This document shows positions 9,606-20,066 of a stretch of 64,000 nucleotides of DNA, in pieces. The DNA is taken from positions 70,941,959-71,005,958 of the forward strand of contig JAVIAB010000073.1 in the NCBI GenBank assembly GCA_032433765.1, in the 5' to 3' direction. A model generated the notes under the pieces. The model saw only the letters and a program-made list of their open reading frames with translations, did not search any database and was not told where the DNA came from. The stretch comes from Megaustenia siamemsis (lineage: Eukaryota; Mollusca; Gastropoda; Stylommatophora; Ariophantidae). The translations under genes were made by a program, and so were the position numbers. Within the stretch, counting starts at the first letter, position 1. The number at the start of each line of letters is the position of its first letter.

Positions 9606-10883
9606 TTATTCTGAATCAGAGGAGTCTAACATATTGATTACTAATCTGGGCTGAACGAACGATAGTCCATCTTTTTTCCAATAGTCATTTTCTTCTTTTA
9701 AGACATGATCTTCACATTTGCACCAAAAATCTTTGTCAATCTGTGATAGAGCAGCATATGTCAGTCCTTTTATATCGCATAGTTTAAAACTTGTATTCTC
9801 AGCTGCCACCTGCCCTTTAATTTTTGCCCAAACGAGTTCAATGGGGTTTAATTGTGGATGATAAGGGGGCAGTCTCAAGCACGTATGACCATGCTGTTGA
9901 ATGATTTTGTCTATTTGGAATACTTTGGTCTTTTGCGATTTCTTAACAAGTGACAGCAATTCAGGTTTCAAAAATCCCTCGTTAAATGGAATTCCTTCCT
10001 TTCTTAGCCAAATCTTTATAACATCTTTTGTACTGGTAGATGTAGGAATTTTGTCTTCTTCTGCCACAGCGTTGTGGTACGACGCGTTGTCCATTACCAG
10101 ACAGGATGGTCTGTCTAGAATTGGAAGAAGAGTATTTTCAATCCACTCTCTAAATATATGGCCATTCATCTCGGTGTGATAGTCCCTGTTGTCAGTATAA
10201 TTAGAGGTGAATATAAGTTCTGCATTTTTCACCAACCCTTCTTTTCGGCTGCCTGCATGTGCCATTATAATACGCTGTCCTTTTCCAGTGGGTACACATC
10301 TTTTAATACTTCCATCTGATAACTGCCATTCCTTTGCACTTGTGTGGTGAGAATTTATCCAAGATTCATCTAGAAATACAATATCATAACCTTGGTTACG
10401 CATTTCCCGTACTTCACGTAAATATTTACTCCTCATAGAAACTAAGTGCGGCTTCTCGCAGATGACATTTCTACCACTATCGTACTTTCTAAACGTAAAA
10501 CCGATGCTTCTAACAGTTCTCCATAATGTTGTTTTCGACACAACAATGTCATTTTCTGCTCTCAGTCGAATTTTCAGTTTTCTTAAAGTCACAGTTTCTT
10601 TGGAATCGAATATTTTACAAATTGCTCTTCTAATCACTTCCTTGTCAAAACTATCTACTACTTTCTTTCTTCCTAGCGTCCTAGTCTTGATTGAACTGGA
10701 CACTCCGTTAGCTTTAAGCACTTGTTTGAAAAAGCGTTTGCTTATACCCAATGCGTGAATAGTTCTCTTTTCTGGCTTTGAGATGCTTCGATACAGTTTT
10801 CCACGCTTAGCTTCTATGCACAAATATTTATACACCTTTATTGCCACTGATTGCAATGTAAGGAACTTTACTTTTATACCCAT
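9606..10883 (-). CDS. Intact IS630-Tc1-mariner-type transposase (long-spacer DDE)
   Basis: 425 codons from ATG to stop with no damage. N-terminal helix-turn-helix-like region (residues about 1-125, including GISKRFFKQVLKANG), then a DDE_3-type catalytic core: D172 in VFLDESWINSHH, D265 in CLVMDNASYHN and E349 in PPYHPQLNPIELVW. There are 83 residues between the second D and the E, far more than the 34-41 of classical Tc1/mariner; from memory this resembles the DD82E group named Sailor. The acidic end is LDSSDSE. A second, broken copy lies at 25503-26786, about 60 percent identical by eye. Terminal inverted repeats for this copy were not identified. It lies in intron 16 of the dynein gene in the same orientation. 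Confidence 0.9.
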   Translation of the reverse strand: MGIKVKFLTLQSVAIKVYKYLCIEAKRGKLYRSISKPEKRTIHALGISKRFFKQVLKANGVSSSIKTRTLGRKKVVDSFDKEVIRRAICKIFDSKETVTLRKLKIRLRAENDIVVSKTTLWRTVRSIGFTFRKYDSGRNVICEKPHLVSMRSKYLREVREMRNQGYDIVFLDESWINSHHTSAKEWQLSDGSIKRCVPTGKGQRIIMAHAGSRKEGLVKNAELIFTSNYTDNRDYHTEMNGHIFREWIENTLLPILDRPSCLVMDNASYHNAVAEEDKIPTSTSTKDVIKIWLRKEGIPFNEGFLKPELLSLVKKSQKTKVFQIDKIIQQHGHTCLRLPPYHPQLNPIELVWAKIKGQVAAENTSFKLCDIKGLTYAALSQIDKDFWCKCEDHVLKEENDYWKKDGLSFVQPRLVINMLDSSDSE

Positions 10884-12531
10884 TGACTAACAGATCACAA
10901 ATTTAACGAAATTACCCAATAATTAGGATACGCCGTTGCACATAAATCACAACAAAACGACAGGAAATGGGATGCACCGGATATAAAATTATAACTATGA
11001 CGCGTTTTATGTGTTTTTTAGTGCTTAAAACAGGGAAATTGGCGCGCATTACGTTCAAGATGACAAGTCCGTGGGTGCTCACTCATATGAAGCGGTAATT
11101 CCTCCAAATATATGGTTTGACCAAAATGCCTTAAATTTGTATACTTCAAATAAAGAATATTTAAAACTATACGTTTGTTGGTGAGGAAATGAATGTACTT
11201 CTTGGGACCAAAAAATCACAAGACCATATGCAAAATTTCAGCATTATCAATCAATTGGTTGCAGAGATATGGAATTTTAAACACCTTCAAAATATTTTGA
11301 AACGACCTATAACAGGTTTGCATTGCAATTTAATGCTGGCACAGGCATCATTAGCATATTTGAGTCGATTTACGAGGGAGGGACTTTTTTTTTGCTAACC
11401 CTGTATAGAGAACAAGATGTAAACCCAATAGCCTATACTTCCCTTTGTGGGACTTTTATTCCCAAAGGAAGGCCAGAAACCAATATCCATGTAAGATTTG
11501 CCAGGATAGTTTTGAATTTTTATACACAGATCATCTTAGGGACTCAGCCTTCAAGAATTCCTTTGAGTTTGCTACTAAAACCATTCCAAAAATTACTATC
11601 ATCAAGTGCCACAAGAACTAATTTTATCATCCTTCAAGTTTATGCCTCTAGAGCTACATTTTAATTCTACTGTTGACCATGTTTCCCTGTCTTCTTCTAA
11701 ATTTTTCCAGGCAATTTCATTCACAACAAAGAATTATAGCATGTTTTTATAACATAATCAAGGAAAACCATGTTATGTAGCATAGTGTTAATTATGCACA
11801 CGGACATGGGACTCATAAATTTCCTTTCTTGGAAATGGTTAATGGCATAAATGAGATATTTTTACCCTCTCCTCTACAACAATTTGGCCTCCTTGCTTCC
11901 CTTCAAATTTGTTGACTTTCAGCATCAATGGAAAATGAAGTGTTTGAATAAATTATTCCCTCCCTCTCTCTGTGTGCATGTGCGTGATATATGGTGCATA
12001 CTGTAGTGTCTGATCTTTTAGTGACCAGTCATTTTCTTGATTTTGTAATCCCCATTTTATTTTTCTGTTGACTCTCCGCATTTATGCCCTCTGAGGGGTT
12101 TCTGTGTGGTGGTAATGACCATGTTACATGTTCAAACCATGTGATATGTTATCTTCTAATATAATCTAGCATTGATGTAACACACACCCCTTTCCTGGTG
12201 CTGTCATTTCTGATTACACTTTTGTTATTACATTCACCAAACTTCTTATTTCCACTTTTATCCCCTTTCTAGGGTCTCCAGTGATCTTCTAGGGGGCTGG
12301 CGAATAGTAGCAGCATGTCCAGTGCAACCACAACATAATGTTCAAGGCAATGTTTTTATTTTGCACCAATGGGAAAATCATTTCTTGATTGACCTTGAAT
12401 CAAATCTGTGTCACCATCTGATTTGGAGAAAAGCAAGACTTAACCCATTCAACCACTCATTCTCTTAGCAAATGAGAAAAAGAACTTAAGAGGACTAAGA
12501 AAACCTTTGTATATTGCTGTGTCTTATACAT
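10884..12531. other. Intron, unassigned; 5' flank of transposon and unknown DNA
   Basis: The first 200-500 bases (with CpG-bearing GGCGCGCATTACG near 11040) are probably 5' sequence of the transposon. TTTGCTAACCCTGTATAG near 11392-11408 resembles an element end read outward. The remainder, including open frames at 11189-11664, has no similarity I recognise. Confidence 0.3.
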
Positions 12532-12535
12532 TTAA

Positions 12536-13120
12536 CCCTAGATTACGACGCCTCTCTATGACTCATGGGTTTACAATACCATAGTAAAAATTACTCCCAC
12601 TTAATTGTAGCATTAGGGGCTCTAAAAGCAGTATTTTCTTTTAACTTTTAACACACAGCTGGGTTTACCAAAGGAGAGACAATGGGACTCAAGATTTCCT
12701 TGCTCAGGTTGATTTATGACCTGACATTTGACCACACAAGTTACACTGTCTATTGATACAGAAGATGTAAGTCCCTCAGTTTGTTCCGCTATCTCATGAC
12801 ATTATTTGCTGCATTTCCGAGTTACATAGGGAGGTTGTTTGATGTTAGCCAATGACCAAGAAAATTTCCCTGGTCACAGCAAAAAAAAGGGAAAAACTAC
12901 AAATTACTTGAAAAATGACACTTTTTTTTTTTTTTTGGCATTTATGAGATCGTATCTCACGCAATGAAAAAAAATTGCAACACAAAAGGAAGCAAATCCA
13001 ACACTCAGAGGTCATGGAAGTAGTAAATAGAAAAGTACACAGAGGAGGGAAACGAAAAATGTCAAGTTTGGAAGAATTTGTATTTTGATACAGTAATTTT
13101 TACAATATTGTAATTTAGGG
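12536..13120. mobile_element. piggyBac-like MITE candidate (TTAA duplications)
   Basis: Bounded by TTAA at 12532-12535 and 13121-13124. The inner ends are inverted repeats: left CCCTAGATTAC, right (reverse complement) CCCTAAATTAC, 10 of 11 matching. After a gap both ends share GTAAAAATTACT (left) and TGTAAAAATTACTG (right). piggyBac elements duplicate TTAA and commonly begin CCC. The 585-bp interior has no coding capacity, a T-run and AAAAAAAATTGCAACAC. No transposase is present, so it would be non-autonomous. Confidence 0.7.
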
Positions 13121-13218
13121 TTAAAGAAACAGCTAATTGGTTGCTTCATTTGACAAGTAAAAACTTGTTTGAATAAGTCTCAATGAAACAAATATAAATT
13201 CCAACAATGTTCACACAC

Positions 13219-13344
13219 CTGGGCTGGATAATCGAAAAGCCACTTATCTCTTGGCTTCTCTTCATAGCTTGACATTGCATCAGACATCTCTTTTCGTACA
13301 GTTGCTTTCATTGAATCTTCTACACGACATAACCAAACCTCTAC
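13219..13344 (-). CDS. DNAH9/11/17-like: Dynein heavy chain exon 16 (linker)
   Basis: 126 bp, 42 codons: VEVWLCRVEDSMKATVRKEM then YEEKPRDKWLFDYPAQ. VE.WL..V...M.AT(V/L)R and YEEKPR..WLFDYPAQ identify the class. Acceptor TTTTCAG, donor CAG|GTGTGT. A TTAA-flanked MITE candidate ends 98 bp downstream of the donor. Confidence 0.98.
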
Positions 13345-14029
13345 CTGAAAATTGGACAATGCATTCATTTTAAAATGTTTTCTTTCATCATAATGTATAA
13401 TTATAATTGAAATAAAAACTCAGACCCAAAAGCCTTGTGACAATGTGTCCCTACAGCAGACCCCAGAAAATGGAAAATGTTGTAGAGACAAGCATTTTCG
13501 CATTTGGTCTGCAAATAGACAGGTGTGTTTTGTTTAATCTTTTTTGTGACACATTATTTTATACATTTTCTGGACTACAATTTATCTTATTTTAATAGTA
13601 TTAAAAAGAACAAGTGAACAAATAAAATTGTAAATAACTCAAAGAACTGAACTCTCCTATTTAGTGTGAAGTATCACTTAAATTATATAACAATGTACAG
13701 TGAGTTAGCATGTAGTTGTTGTCACTTCAGAAACTTGAGAGAAGTCATGACACAGCCAAAAACACTTCTTTATGCTACCTTTCAACACAACTATGGTTGC
13801 ATTTTTCATGTGTAGAATCTTCCTTAGTAATAGTTCAGCACAGAGATTCTTTTGGTCTCCTCTGTTTTCTTTTACCTAATGGTTTTCACATGAATACCTG
13901 ATTGGGGAAGTCTTTTATCCATCTATTATCAAAACATGACTAATGTTTTTCCAATACCTTCTTCTTATAAAGGTTGACATGCATTCTTGTTTAGATTAAT
14001 CTCTTATCTCTTCGTTTGAAATATATTTC

Positions 14030-14222
14030 CAGCTTATGTATGAGATCCTATGTAGACATTTGTTTCAAAGACATTTAATTTCTTATCTAAAGTCTGAGTG
14101 GATTTCAAGCTTTCACATCCATATGTTACTACTGATATCACACAGGAGTTGAACAATCTAAGTTTTATTTGCTCACTGGACACTTTGGATCTCCAGATGT
14201 TCATGAGTTTGTTGAAAAACAT
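14030..14222 (-). mobile_element. LINE relic (reverse-transcriptase C-terminal fragment)
   Basis: NKLMNIWRSKVSSEQIKLRL then FNSCVISVVTYGCESLKSTQ and KLNVFETN match the post-RT segment of RTE-like elements (cf. ISVLLYGCESWK). Only about 60 codons survive. The rest of the 13345-14768 intron is AT-rich with no further feature I can support. Confidence 0.65.
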
Positions 14223-14768
14223 TTAGTGTGATGTAGATCATCATTTCTGATATTATGTTTCTATCTCAGGACATTTTTCGGCCTATTAGGTAAAATTTTT
14301 AACCTTTTGTAAAATTTCATTAAGTGAAATCATCAAAGGTTGATAATATCCAGGACTTTCATTTGACCGTGTTGATCTGGAGGCCTTATTGACCAGAAAT
14401 CTTTTTAACCCAATACATTCTTCTTAATTTATACATATTTTTTAGGCACTGAGTTTGCCTTCAATCTTTGATCCCTTCTTGCATTTGATCAGACTAGTTA
14501 GCTCGTTTCCAGGTCCAGGAGGTGAAGTAGGATTGTTATTACTTCTGGTTCACTTATCCTGATATTACAAGTCTTTGAATTATTAATCACTTCCAGGACA
14601 TTCATTTTATGATATAGAATATGGATTGTTGCACAAGTTTGAATACAGATATGTAGTTTTATTATAGGTTGTTTCTAGAAATATTTGATATTTGTTTCAG
14701 TGGAACTGTTTTAGTAAAAAAGAAAAGAAAAGAAATGTTGTGCATGCATCACTAAGCTAAGTCAATAC

Positions 14769-14909
14769 CTGTCCTGATAAGTCACATGGGCGTTCCAGTT
14801 TGACATATTCACCTTCTTTGCTGTACATTGCTGTGGCACTGAGAGCATTTGTTTTAGGGATTTCAAGGTTTGCCAAACTGTCAAAGAGTTTTGTTAACTG
14901 TTTTGCTAC
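14769..14909 (-). CDS. DNAH9/11/17-like: Dynein heavy chain exon 15 (linker)
   Basis: 141 bp, 47 codons: VAKQLTKLFDSLANLEIPKT to YVKLERPCDLSGQ. The pattern (L)(S/T)KLFD.(L/M)...(T)AMYSKE.EYV....CD.SGQ is typical. Acceptor AATTTAG, donor CAG|GTATTG. It follows the largest intron of the window, 8.6 kb. Confidence 0.97.
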
Positions 14910-15369
14910 CTAAATTTGAAAGAAAATTATTACAAATCACTGCATAAACAAAAGTCAATGACCTTGTTATTTAACACACACAAAAAATACAATCTGTTAA
15001 AGCAGAAATGTAAAAACAAAACAGTTTCATGATCTTATAATTCACCATTCAAGAAGCCACCAACACAAGATACGCAATGTAAGGCATTGTAAATATTTAC
15101 ATTCCTTATAATAAAAAAAGAATGTAGGTATGCTCGGGAGAGTAAAAGGCTAAGGGAGGGCACCCTGAAGTAAAACAACCCTACTGTCTTGTGGGTAAGA
15201 CTTTAGTCAAAGGTTAGCGAAGCCAACTGGAAACAAACCAATGGAAGGCAACAGAAAACCACTGTCGTAATTTCTTTGTACAATCATGAATTGCCACAAT
15301 AATAGAAATCACGACATCAACGTTAAGGGGGATTCCAATGAAAAACCCTTGTTCGGTAGGTGACATCAT
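14910..15369. other. Intron, unassigned; probable 5' region of the following LINE
   Basis: No coding motif. The part from about 15120 (GTAGGTATGCTCGGGAGAG, ACTGTCTTGTGGGTAAGACT) resembles the 5' untranslated lead-in of RTE-like elements and precedes the endonuclease fragment directly. Confidence 0.35.
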
Positions 15370-15429
15370 GTGCTACAGGTTATACCCGATTGTCATCAAG
15401 CTACTGTAAGAAAAATAAAGATAAAATTG

Positions 15430-16312
15430 ACTCTAAAGATAGGTACTTGGAATATGAAAACACTCACGCAGAAGGGTAAACTGAAAAACATCAAACAGGA
15501 AATGAAAAGGGTGGGTTTTATATTTACTGGGACTTTGCGAAATGAGATACACTGGATCAGGAGAGATATATTATGATGAATATAAAATAATCTATTCTGG
15601 AGGTACTGAACACCAATGTGGAGTAGGTATCATCTGGGATGTAGAAAGAGCAAGAACAGTGAAAGGCTTGTACCCAATATCTGACGGAGTCCTTTTAGTG
15701 AAATTGAATGGAAAGCCAATAGATATAAATCTTATACAAGTTTATGCACCAACAGCAGACAGTCTAGAGGAAACAGTTGATAAATTTTACGATGAGTTAA
15801 ATAAGGCACTTCATGAATGCAAAGCACACGAAAACACCATAGTTCTAGGGGATCTCAATACAAAAGTAGGAAAGGAAAGAGTTGAGGAAGTAGTTGATCA
15901 TTATGGCTTAGGCGAGAGGAATGAAAGAGGTGACAAACTTATTGACTGGGCAAGAACAAACAACATGATAATAGGAAACACATGGCTTAAGCAACATTCA
16001 AGACGTCTGTGGACATTGAAAAGCCCAGGAGACAACACACGTAATAAAATTGATTACATAATGATAAACAATAGATTTAGAAACAGTCTGGTGTGTGTGA
16101 AAACTAGACCAGGGGCAGATTGCAATAGTGATCATGTACCAGTTGTAGGAAAGCTTAGAGTAAAATTAAAAGCAGCAAAACGAACCTCAGTTAACATCAA
16201 ATTAAATTTAGATTTACTCAAATCAGAACAAGAAGTTACAAGACAAATACAAAATCACAATTCAGAACCGGTACAGTTGCAATAGAGAAGATACAAAGCA
16301 TTGATGACCAGT
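15430..16312 (+). mobile_element. RTE-like LINE (older host element), endonuclease segment
   Basis: APE-type endonuclease: IGTWNMKTLTQKGKLKNIKQ, then after one frame change near 15550 IYSGGTEHQCGVGIIWD, VYAPTADS, VLGDLNTKVGKE, LWTLKSPGDNTRNKIDYIMI and CNSDHVPVVGK. Catalytic-type residues N, D, N, D and H are present. Interrupted at 16312 by a minus-strand SINE-A; it resumes at 16585 and again at 20067. Same lineage as the GAT-tailed pieces elsewhere in the window. Confidence 0.88.
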
Positions 16313-16572
16313 AAAAAAAAAGTAAAGTACCACCGTCACACCAGGTGGCGTATAGGGAATATGGTGTTAGTGACCATAAATTTTACAGACCTTCGGCACA
16401 TGATTTTTGGGGTAATGTGGTCGGTATTAAACCCATGCCGCTTTACTTTCCCAGAAAAAAATCTGGTACCCATTTAAGGCTGGGTGAATCTGGAAGCCGT
16501 CGGTTGGGATCGAACCCTACCCCTTGTCCTTTGTAGTCCAGTTCACTAACCACTGAGCTATTGCGGCTCCCT
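16313..16572 (-). mobile_element. SINE-A copy 4 (inside an older LINE)
   Basis: Minus-strand full copy ending GCGGCTCCC. TSD TTGATGACCAGT (16301-16312) and TTGATGATCAGT (16573-16584), 11 of 12 identical. Inserted into the LINE whose sequence continues on both sides. Confidence 0.96.
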
Positions 16573-16584
16573 TTGATGATCAGT

Positions 16585-16819
16585 GGGAAAAGCTAAAAGA
16601 ATCAAAGCAACAAACATCAAAAGAGTTCATACCACCAGTGAGGACAAATTCAAGAAAGAAATGGATTAAAGATGACATTTTGCAGCTAATGGATACAAGA
16701 AGAAGAAATAAATAAAATAAAAAAGAGTATAAGAGATTAAATAAAGAAATTGTAATAAAATGTAAAGAAAAAGAAGCATGGCTAAAAGAGATGCAAAGAG
16801 ATTGAAATGCAACAAAAAA
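16585..16819 (+). mobile_element. Older host LINE, middle segment
   Basis: Lysine-rich linker between endonuclease and reverse transcriptase (frame W.KLKESKQQTSKEFIPPV, then KKWIKDDI), now with stops. It continues across the SINE on the left and the RTE-like insertion on the right: AGAGATGCCAAAGCT before, GAGATGCCAAAGCTATATAC after. Confidence 0.75.
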
Positions 16820-16847
16820 GAGATGCCAAAGCTTCTTCTTCTACCTT

Positions 16848-17345
16848 TTAGCTCCCAGTGGAGCATAGGTCTTCAACAAACACTTTCCAAGACGTTCTGT
16901 TTTTTGCAATTCTTTTAAGATCATTCCATGTCTTCCCCATCATCTTCATCTCTGCTTCGATCTGTCTTCTCCAAGAATTCCTTGGTCTTCCTCTTTGTCT
17001 TTTCCCCTGGGGATTCCAAAAAAGGGCCTGTTGTGTAATACTCTCAGTTGGCTTCCGTAGTGTGTGTTGTGTCCTATCCATCGCCATCGTCTTCGCTGTA
17101 TTTCTTTATCCACTGGTATTTGACCGGTACATTTCCATAATTCCACGTTAGTGACTTTGTCCTGCCATTTCCATCCCTTTATTCTGCGCAAGCATCCATT
17201 AATGAAAGCCTGTACCTTCATGATTGTCAATTTTGTTATTCTCCATGTTTCACAGTCATATAATAGGACCGACTTATCATTGGAGTTGAAAATTTTTATT
17301 TTTGTATTTAGCCTAATTTCTTTGGATTTCCATGTTTCCCAGTGC
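16848..17345 (-). pseudogene. RTE-like polyprotein C-terminus, shifted twice
   Basis: Continues the 827-codon ORF in other frames: WETWKSKEIRLNTKIKIFNS, LLYDCETWR, RRRWRWIGH, then after a second shift near 17060 KPTESITQQALFWNPQGKRQ, GRPRNSWRRQIEAEM and NRTSWKVFVEDLCSTGS. This is the usual RTE C-terminal series (CETW, WxGH, GxRxRGRPxxxW). Two small indels plus the motif C change mean the copy cannot make an active protein. Confidence 0.88.
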
Positions 17346-19796
17346 AATGAAAGCTCCTCTTGCTTTTGATATCCTTATTTTGGTATCATTTTCTGTTCCT
17401 CCCTCTTTATCTATATTACTGCCCAGATATATATAAGATTGTACGTCTAGTAGAGGTATTTCACCTAGTTTTATTTGGTTATTGCCAACTGCATTAATTC
17501 TCATAATGTTGGTCTTATCTCTATTAATCTTTAGTCCTAGCTGTTGTGATCTCTCATCTAATATACTCATTTTATCTTGCATCTGTTGATGGCTGTGTGA
17601 TAGGAGAGCTATGTCATTAGCAAAGTCTAAATCATCAAGTTGTTTGGTCAGTGACCACTGGATCCCATTTCTGTTGTTTTGAGTTATTTTCATAATCCAA
17701 TCTATGGCCAGTAGAAAGAGAAATGGAGACAGAAGGCATCCTTGCCTTACTCCTGTTCTTATTTCAAATGCTTCTGTAAGCTGTCCTTCATGCACCACAC
17801 TACATTTTGTTCCTTCATACATTGTTTTTATCAGGTTAATAAACTTTATGGGGATTCCATAATGACTCAGCAACTTCCAAAGCATTCTTCTGTCTAAACT
17901 ATCAAATGCCTTTTCGTAATCTATGAATCCAATATAAAGTGGGGATTTTAGTTCTAAACTTTGTTCAACTATTATACGTAGAGTAGTTATTTGATCAGCA
18001 CATGATCTGTTCTTCCTAAAACCTGCTTGTTCATCTCTCAAGTGTTTCTCTATAGCCTCTTTTAGTCTCTCCAGAATGATTCTGCCTAATATTTTTCCTG
18101 GCACTGATAGTAGCATAATTCCCCTATAATTTGTGCACTCCTGTAAACTTCCTTTCTTTGGTAGTTTGATCATATAACCTTCTCTCCAGTCTTTAGGTAT
18201 TTCTTCCCTCTCCCAAATTTTATCCAATAGATCATGTAACATCTTGGTAGAGGTGTTAATATCTGCTTTGATGGCTTCCGAAGGAATTTCATCTGGTCCT
18301 GTGGCTTTACCATCTTTTAATAGTTTGATGGCTTTCATTATTTCTTCTTTGCTTGGTTTTCCGCAGTTAACGTGTAACTCTTCTTCTGCTGGTAGTATAT
18401 CTGGAGGATTATTTGAGCCAGGTCTGTTCAAAAGTTCTTCAAAGTGCTCTTTCCATCTCTCCATTTGTTCCCTTATATTACTAAGCAGATTTCCTTTCTT
18501 ATCTTTGATAAAGGCGTTGATCTGTTTGTATTTTCCACCTAATTTCTTTGTGCTCTTGTACAGTTCTTTCATATTCCCTTTATTTGCTGCTTCTTCTGCC
18601 TCTTTAGCTAGTTCATCTATATATTTCCTCTTATCCCTTTTAATGCATCTTCTCACTTCTTTGTTCACCTCTGTGTAAGCTTCCTGTGTCTTGGCTTTAT
18701 TACTTCTTGTTTTGCTTTTATTTATGTCTGCTTTCTTGTTCTTTCTTTCTTTAATTTTATCCAGGGTCTCTGCTGTCATCCATGCCTTATTCTGGCGTTC
18801 TCTTTTCCCCAGTGTTTCTTCGCATGTCTCTTTCCATATATCTTTTACCTGTTTCCAATGATCTTCTATATTTATTGTATTTTCTAGTTGTTGGAGGACT
18901 TGGTATTTGTTTGATATTGTGACTGCGAATTTATCTTTAATTCCTTGTTCTTTAAGAAACCCTACATTGAAATACTTTCTACCCTTATTCGTTGTAGTAT
19001 ACCTTTTTAATTTAATTTTAAGTTTGGCTAACAGAAGATGATGATCAGAAGCTATATCTGCCCCTCTATATACTTTTACATCCTGTAATGATGACTTAAA
19101 CTTATTATTAATACATATGTGATCAATTTGATTTTCCGTTCTATGATCTGGTGACACCCATGTAGCTTTGTGCATTCTTTTATGTTGGAATATTGTTCCT
19201 CCTAGGCTCATTTGATTAAGGGCGCAGAAATTCACAAATATCTCTCCATTCTCGTTTATATCTCCAAGTCCATGTTTTCCCATAATCTCTTCGAAGTCTC
19301 TGTTGTCTGATCCTACCTTAGCATTTAGGTCTCCCATCAAGATTATAATATCCTTGGCTCGTCTTGCATCCATCTGACATTGTAGCTGTTTATAAAAATC
19401 ATCTTTAACTGAGTCATCTTTATCGTTGGTTGGTGCATAGCATTGTATAATGTGTAATTTTATTTTGTTTTTGGTTGTTCTAAATGTTGTTCTCACCAGT
19501 CTTGGTCCCACTGCCTCTATTAGTGTCTTCTGTGCATTCTTTGATAGCATTATAGCTACCCCTTCGCTATGTTGTGCTCCTGGTTCCTGGTGTCCTGATG
19601 ATAAAATCATCTCCCCTGTATTCAATTTTATTCTCTCCGCTCCCAGCCATCTTGTTTCACACATTCCCAGAATATCTACCTTGTAGTTGGTCATTTCTGC
19701 TGCCACTTGTGCCGCTTTTCCTTGTTTGTTAAGGGTACGAACATTCCAGGTGCCAATTCTGGATGATTTCCTGGTAGACATAGGGTAAGTCGGCAA
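17313..19796 (-). CDS. RTE-like polyprotein: APE endonuclease plus reverse transcriptase (main ORF)
   Basis: 827 codons. Endonuclease, residues about 12-260: IGTWNVRTLNKQGK, MCETRWLG, QCYAPTND, ILMGDLNAKVGSD, ENQIDHICINN and IASDHHLLLAKLK, all key residues kept. Basic linker about 330-450. Reverse transcriptase about 480-800: DGKATGPDEIPSEAIK, GYMIKLPKKG, EQAGFRKNRSC, YIGFIDYEKAFDSLDR (motif A), RTGVRQGCLLSPFLF (motif B), LDFANDIALLSH (motif C). Motif C should read FADD; the first aspartate codon is now AAT (17616-17618), so polymerase activity is expected to be lost. The frame breaks at about 17330 and continues in the next entry. The start codon is chosen as the first ATG upstream of the endonuclease. 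Confidence 0.93.
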   Translation of the reverse strand: MPTYPMSTRKSSRIGTWNVRTLNKQGKAAQVAAEMTNYKVDILGMCETRWLGAERIKLNTGEMILSSGHQEPGAQHSEGVAIMLSKNAQKTLIEAVGPRLVRTTFRTTKNKIKLHIIQCYAPTNDKDDSVKDDFYKQLQCQMDARRAKDIIILMGDLNAKVGSDNRDFEEIMGKHGLGDINENGEIFVNFCALNQMSLGGTIFQHKRMHKATWVSPDHRTENQIDHICINNKFKSSLQDVKVYRGADIASDHHLLLAKLKIKLKRYTTTNKGRKYFNVGFLKEQGIKDKFAVTISNKYQVLQQLENTINIEDHWKQVKDIWKETCEETLGKRERQNKAWMTAETLDKIKERKNKKADINKSKTRSNKAKTQEAYTEVNKEVRRCIKRDKRKYIDELAKEAEEAANKGNMKELYKSTKKLGGKYKQINAFIKDKKGNLLSNIREQMERWKEHFEELLNRPGSNNPPDILPAEEELHVNCGKPSKEEIMKAIKLLKDGKATGPDEIPSEAIKADINTSTKMLHDLLDKIWEREEIPKDWREGYMIKLPKKGSLQECTNYRGIMLLSVPGKILGRIILERLKEAIEKHLRDEQAGFRKNRSCADQITTLRIIVEQSLELKSPLYIGFIDYEKAFDSLDRRMLWKLLSHYGIPIKFINLIKTMYEGTKCSVVHEGQLTEAFEIRTGVRQGCLLSPFLFLLAIDWIMKITQNNRNGIQWSLTKQLDDLDFANDIALLSHSHQQMQDKMSILDERSQQLGLKINRDKTNIMRINAVGNNQIKLGEIPLLDVQSYIYLGSNIDKEGGTENDTKIRISKARGAFIALGNMEIQRN

Positions 19797-20066
19797 CCCG
19801 GACTCCTTATGGCTTCTCCGGATTGCGTCATACGTCTCTTAGACAGAGAGCCCTTCTCTTTCCTGGTTGACGGATTAACTTTATCTTTCTTTGACTTGTT
19901 CATGTTTGTGAAGTTTTTTCGGCTTATTTTTTTACAGTATGGGATAGCCAGTCCCATGCCTAACCCTCCTTTCTCGCCTCTTACGAACATGCCTGGTAGG
20001 GTACAGCACCGCTATTCTTTACTCCCCTTTTGGGCCCCGGCAGCGCACGGGCGAGATGCCAAAGCT

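Larger units (their letters stand above)
16834..20052 (-). mobile_element. Full-length RTE-like non-LTR retrotransposon with TSD
   Basis: 3,219-bp element bounded by the perfect 14-bp duplication GAGATGCCAAAGCT (16820-16833 and 20053-20066). On its own strand it starts CCGTGCGCTGCCGGGGCCC, has a 5' leader of about 250 bp, one long ORF (endonuclease plus reverse transcriptase), and ends in a GAAGAAGAAG tail. Because both ends and the TSD are present it is a complete insertion, not a 5'-truncated one. It lies in the same orientation as the dynein gene, within intron 14, and inside an older LINE of opposite orientation. The coding region is broken (see the next entries). Confidence 0.95.

Noticed and set aside
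18244..18678. Plus-strand open frames opposite the RTE-like and I-type ORFs (also 19450-19686 and 49315-49755)
   Set aside because: Antisense shadows of real minus-strand ORFs.
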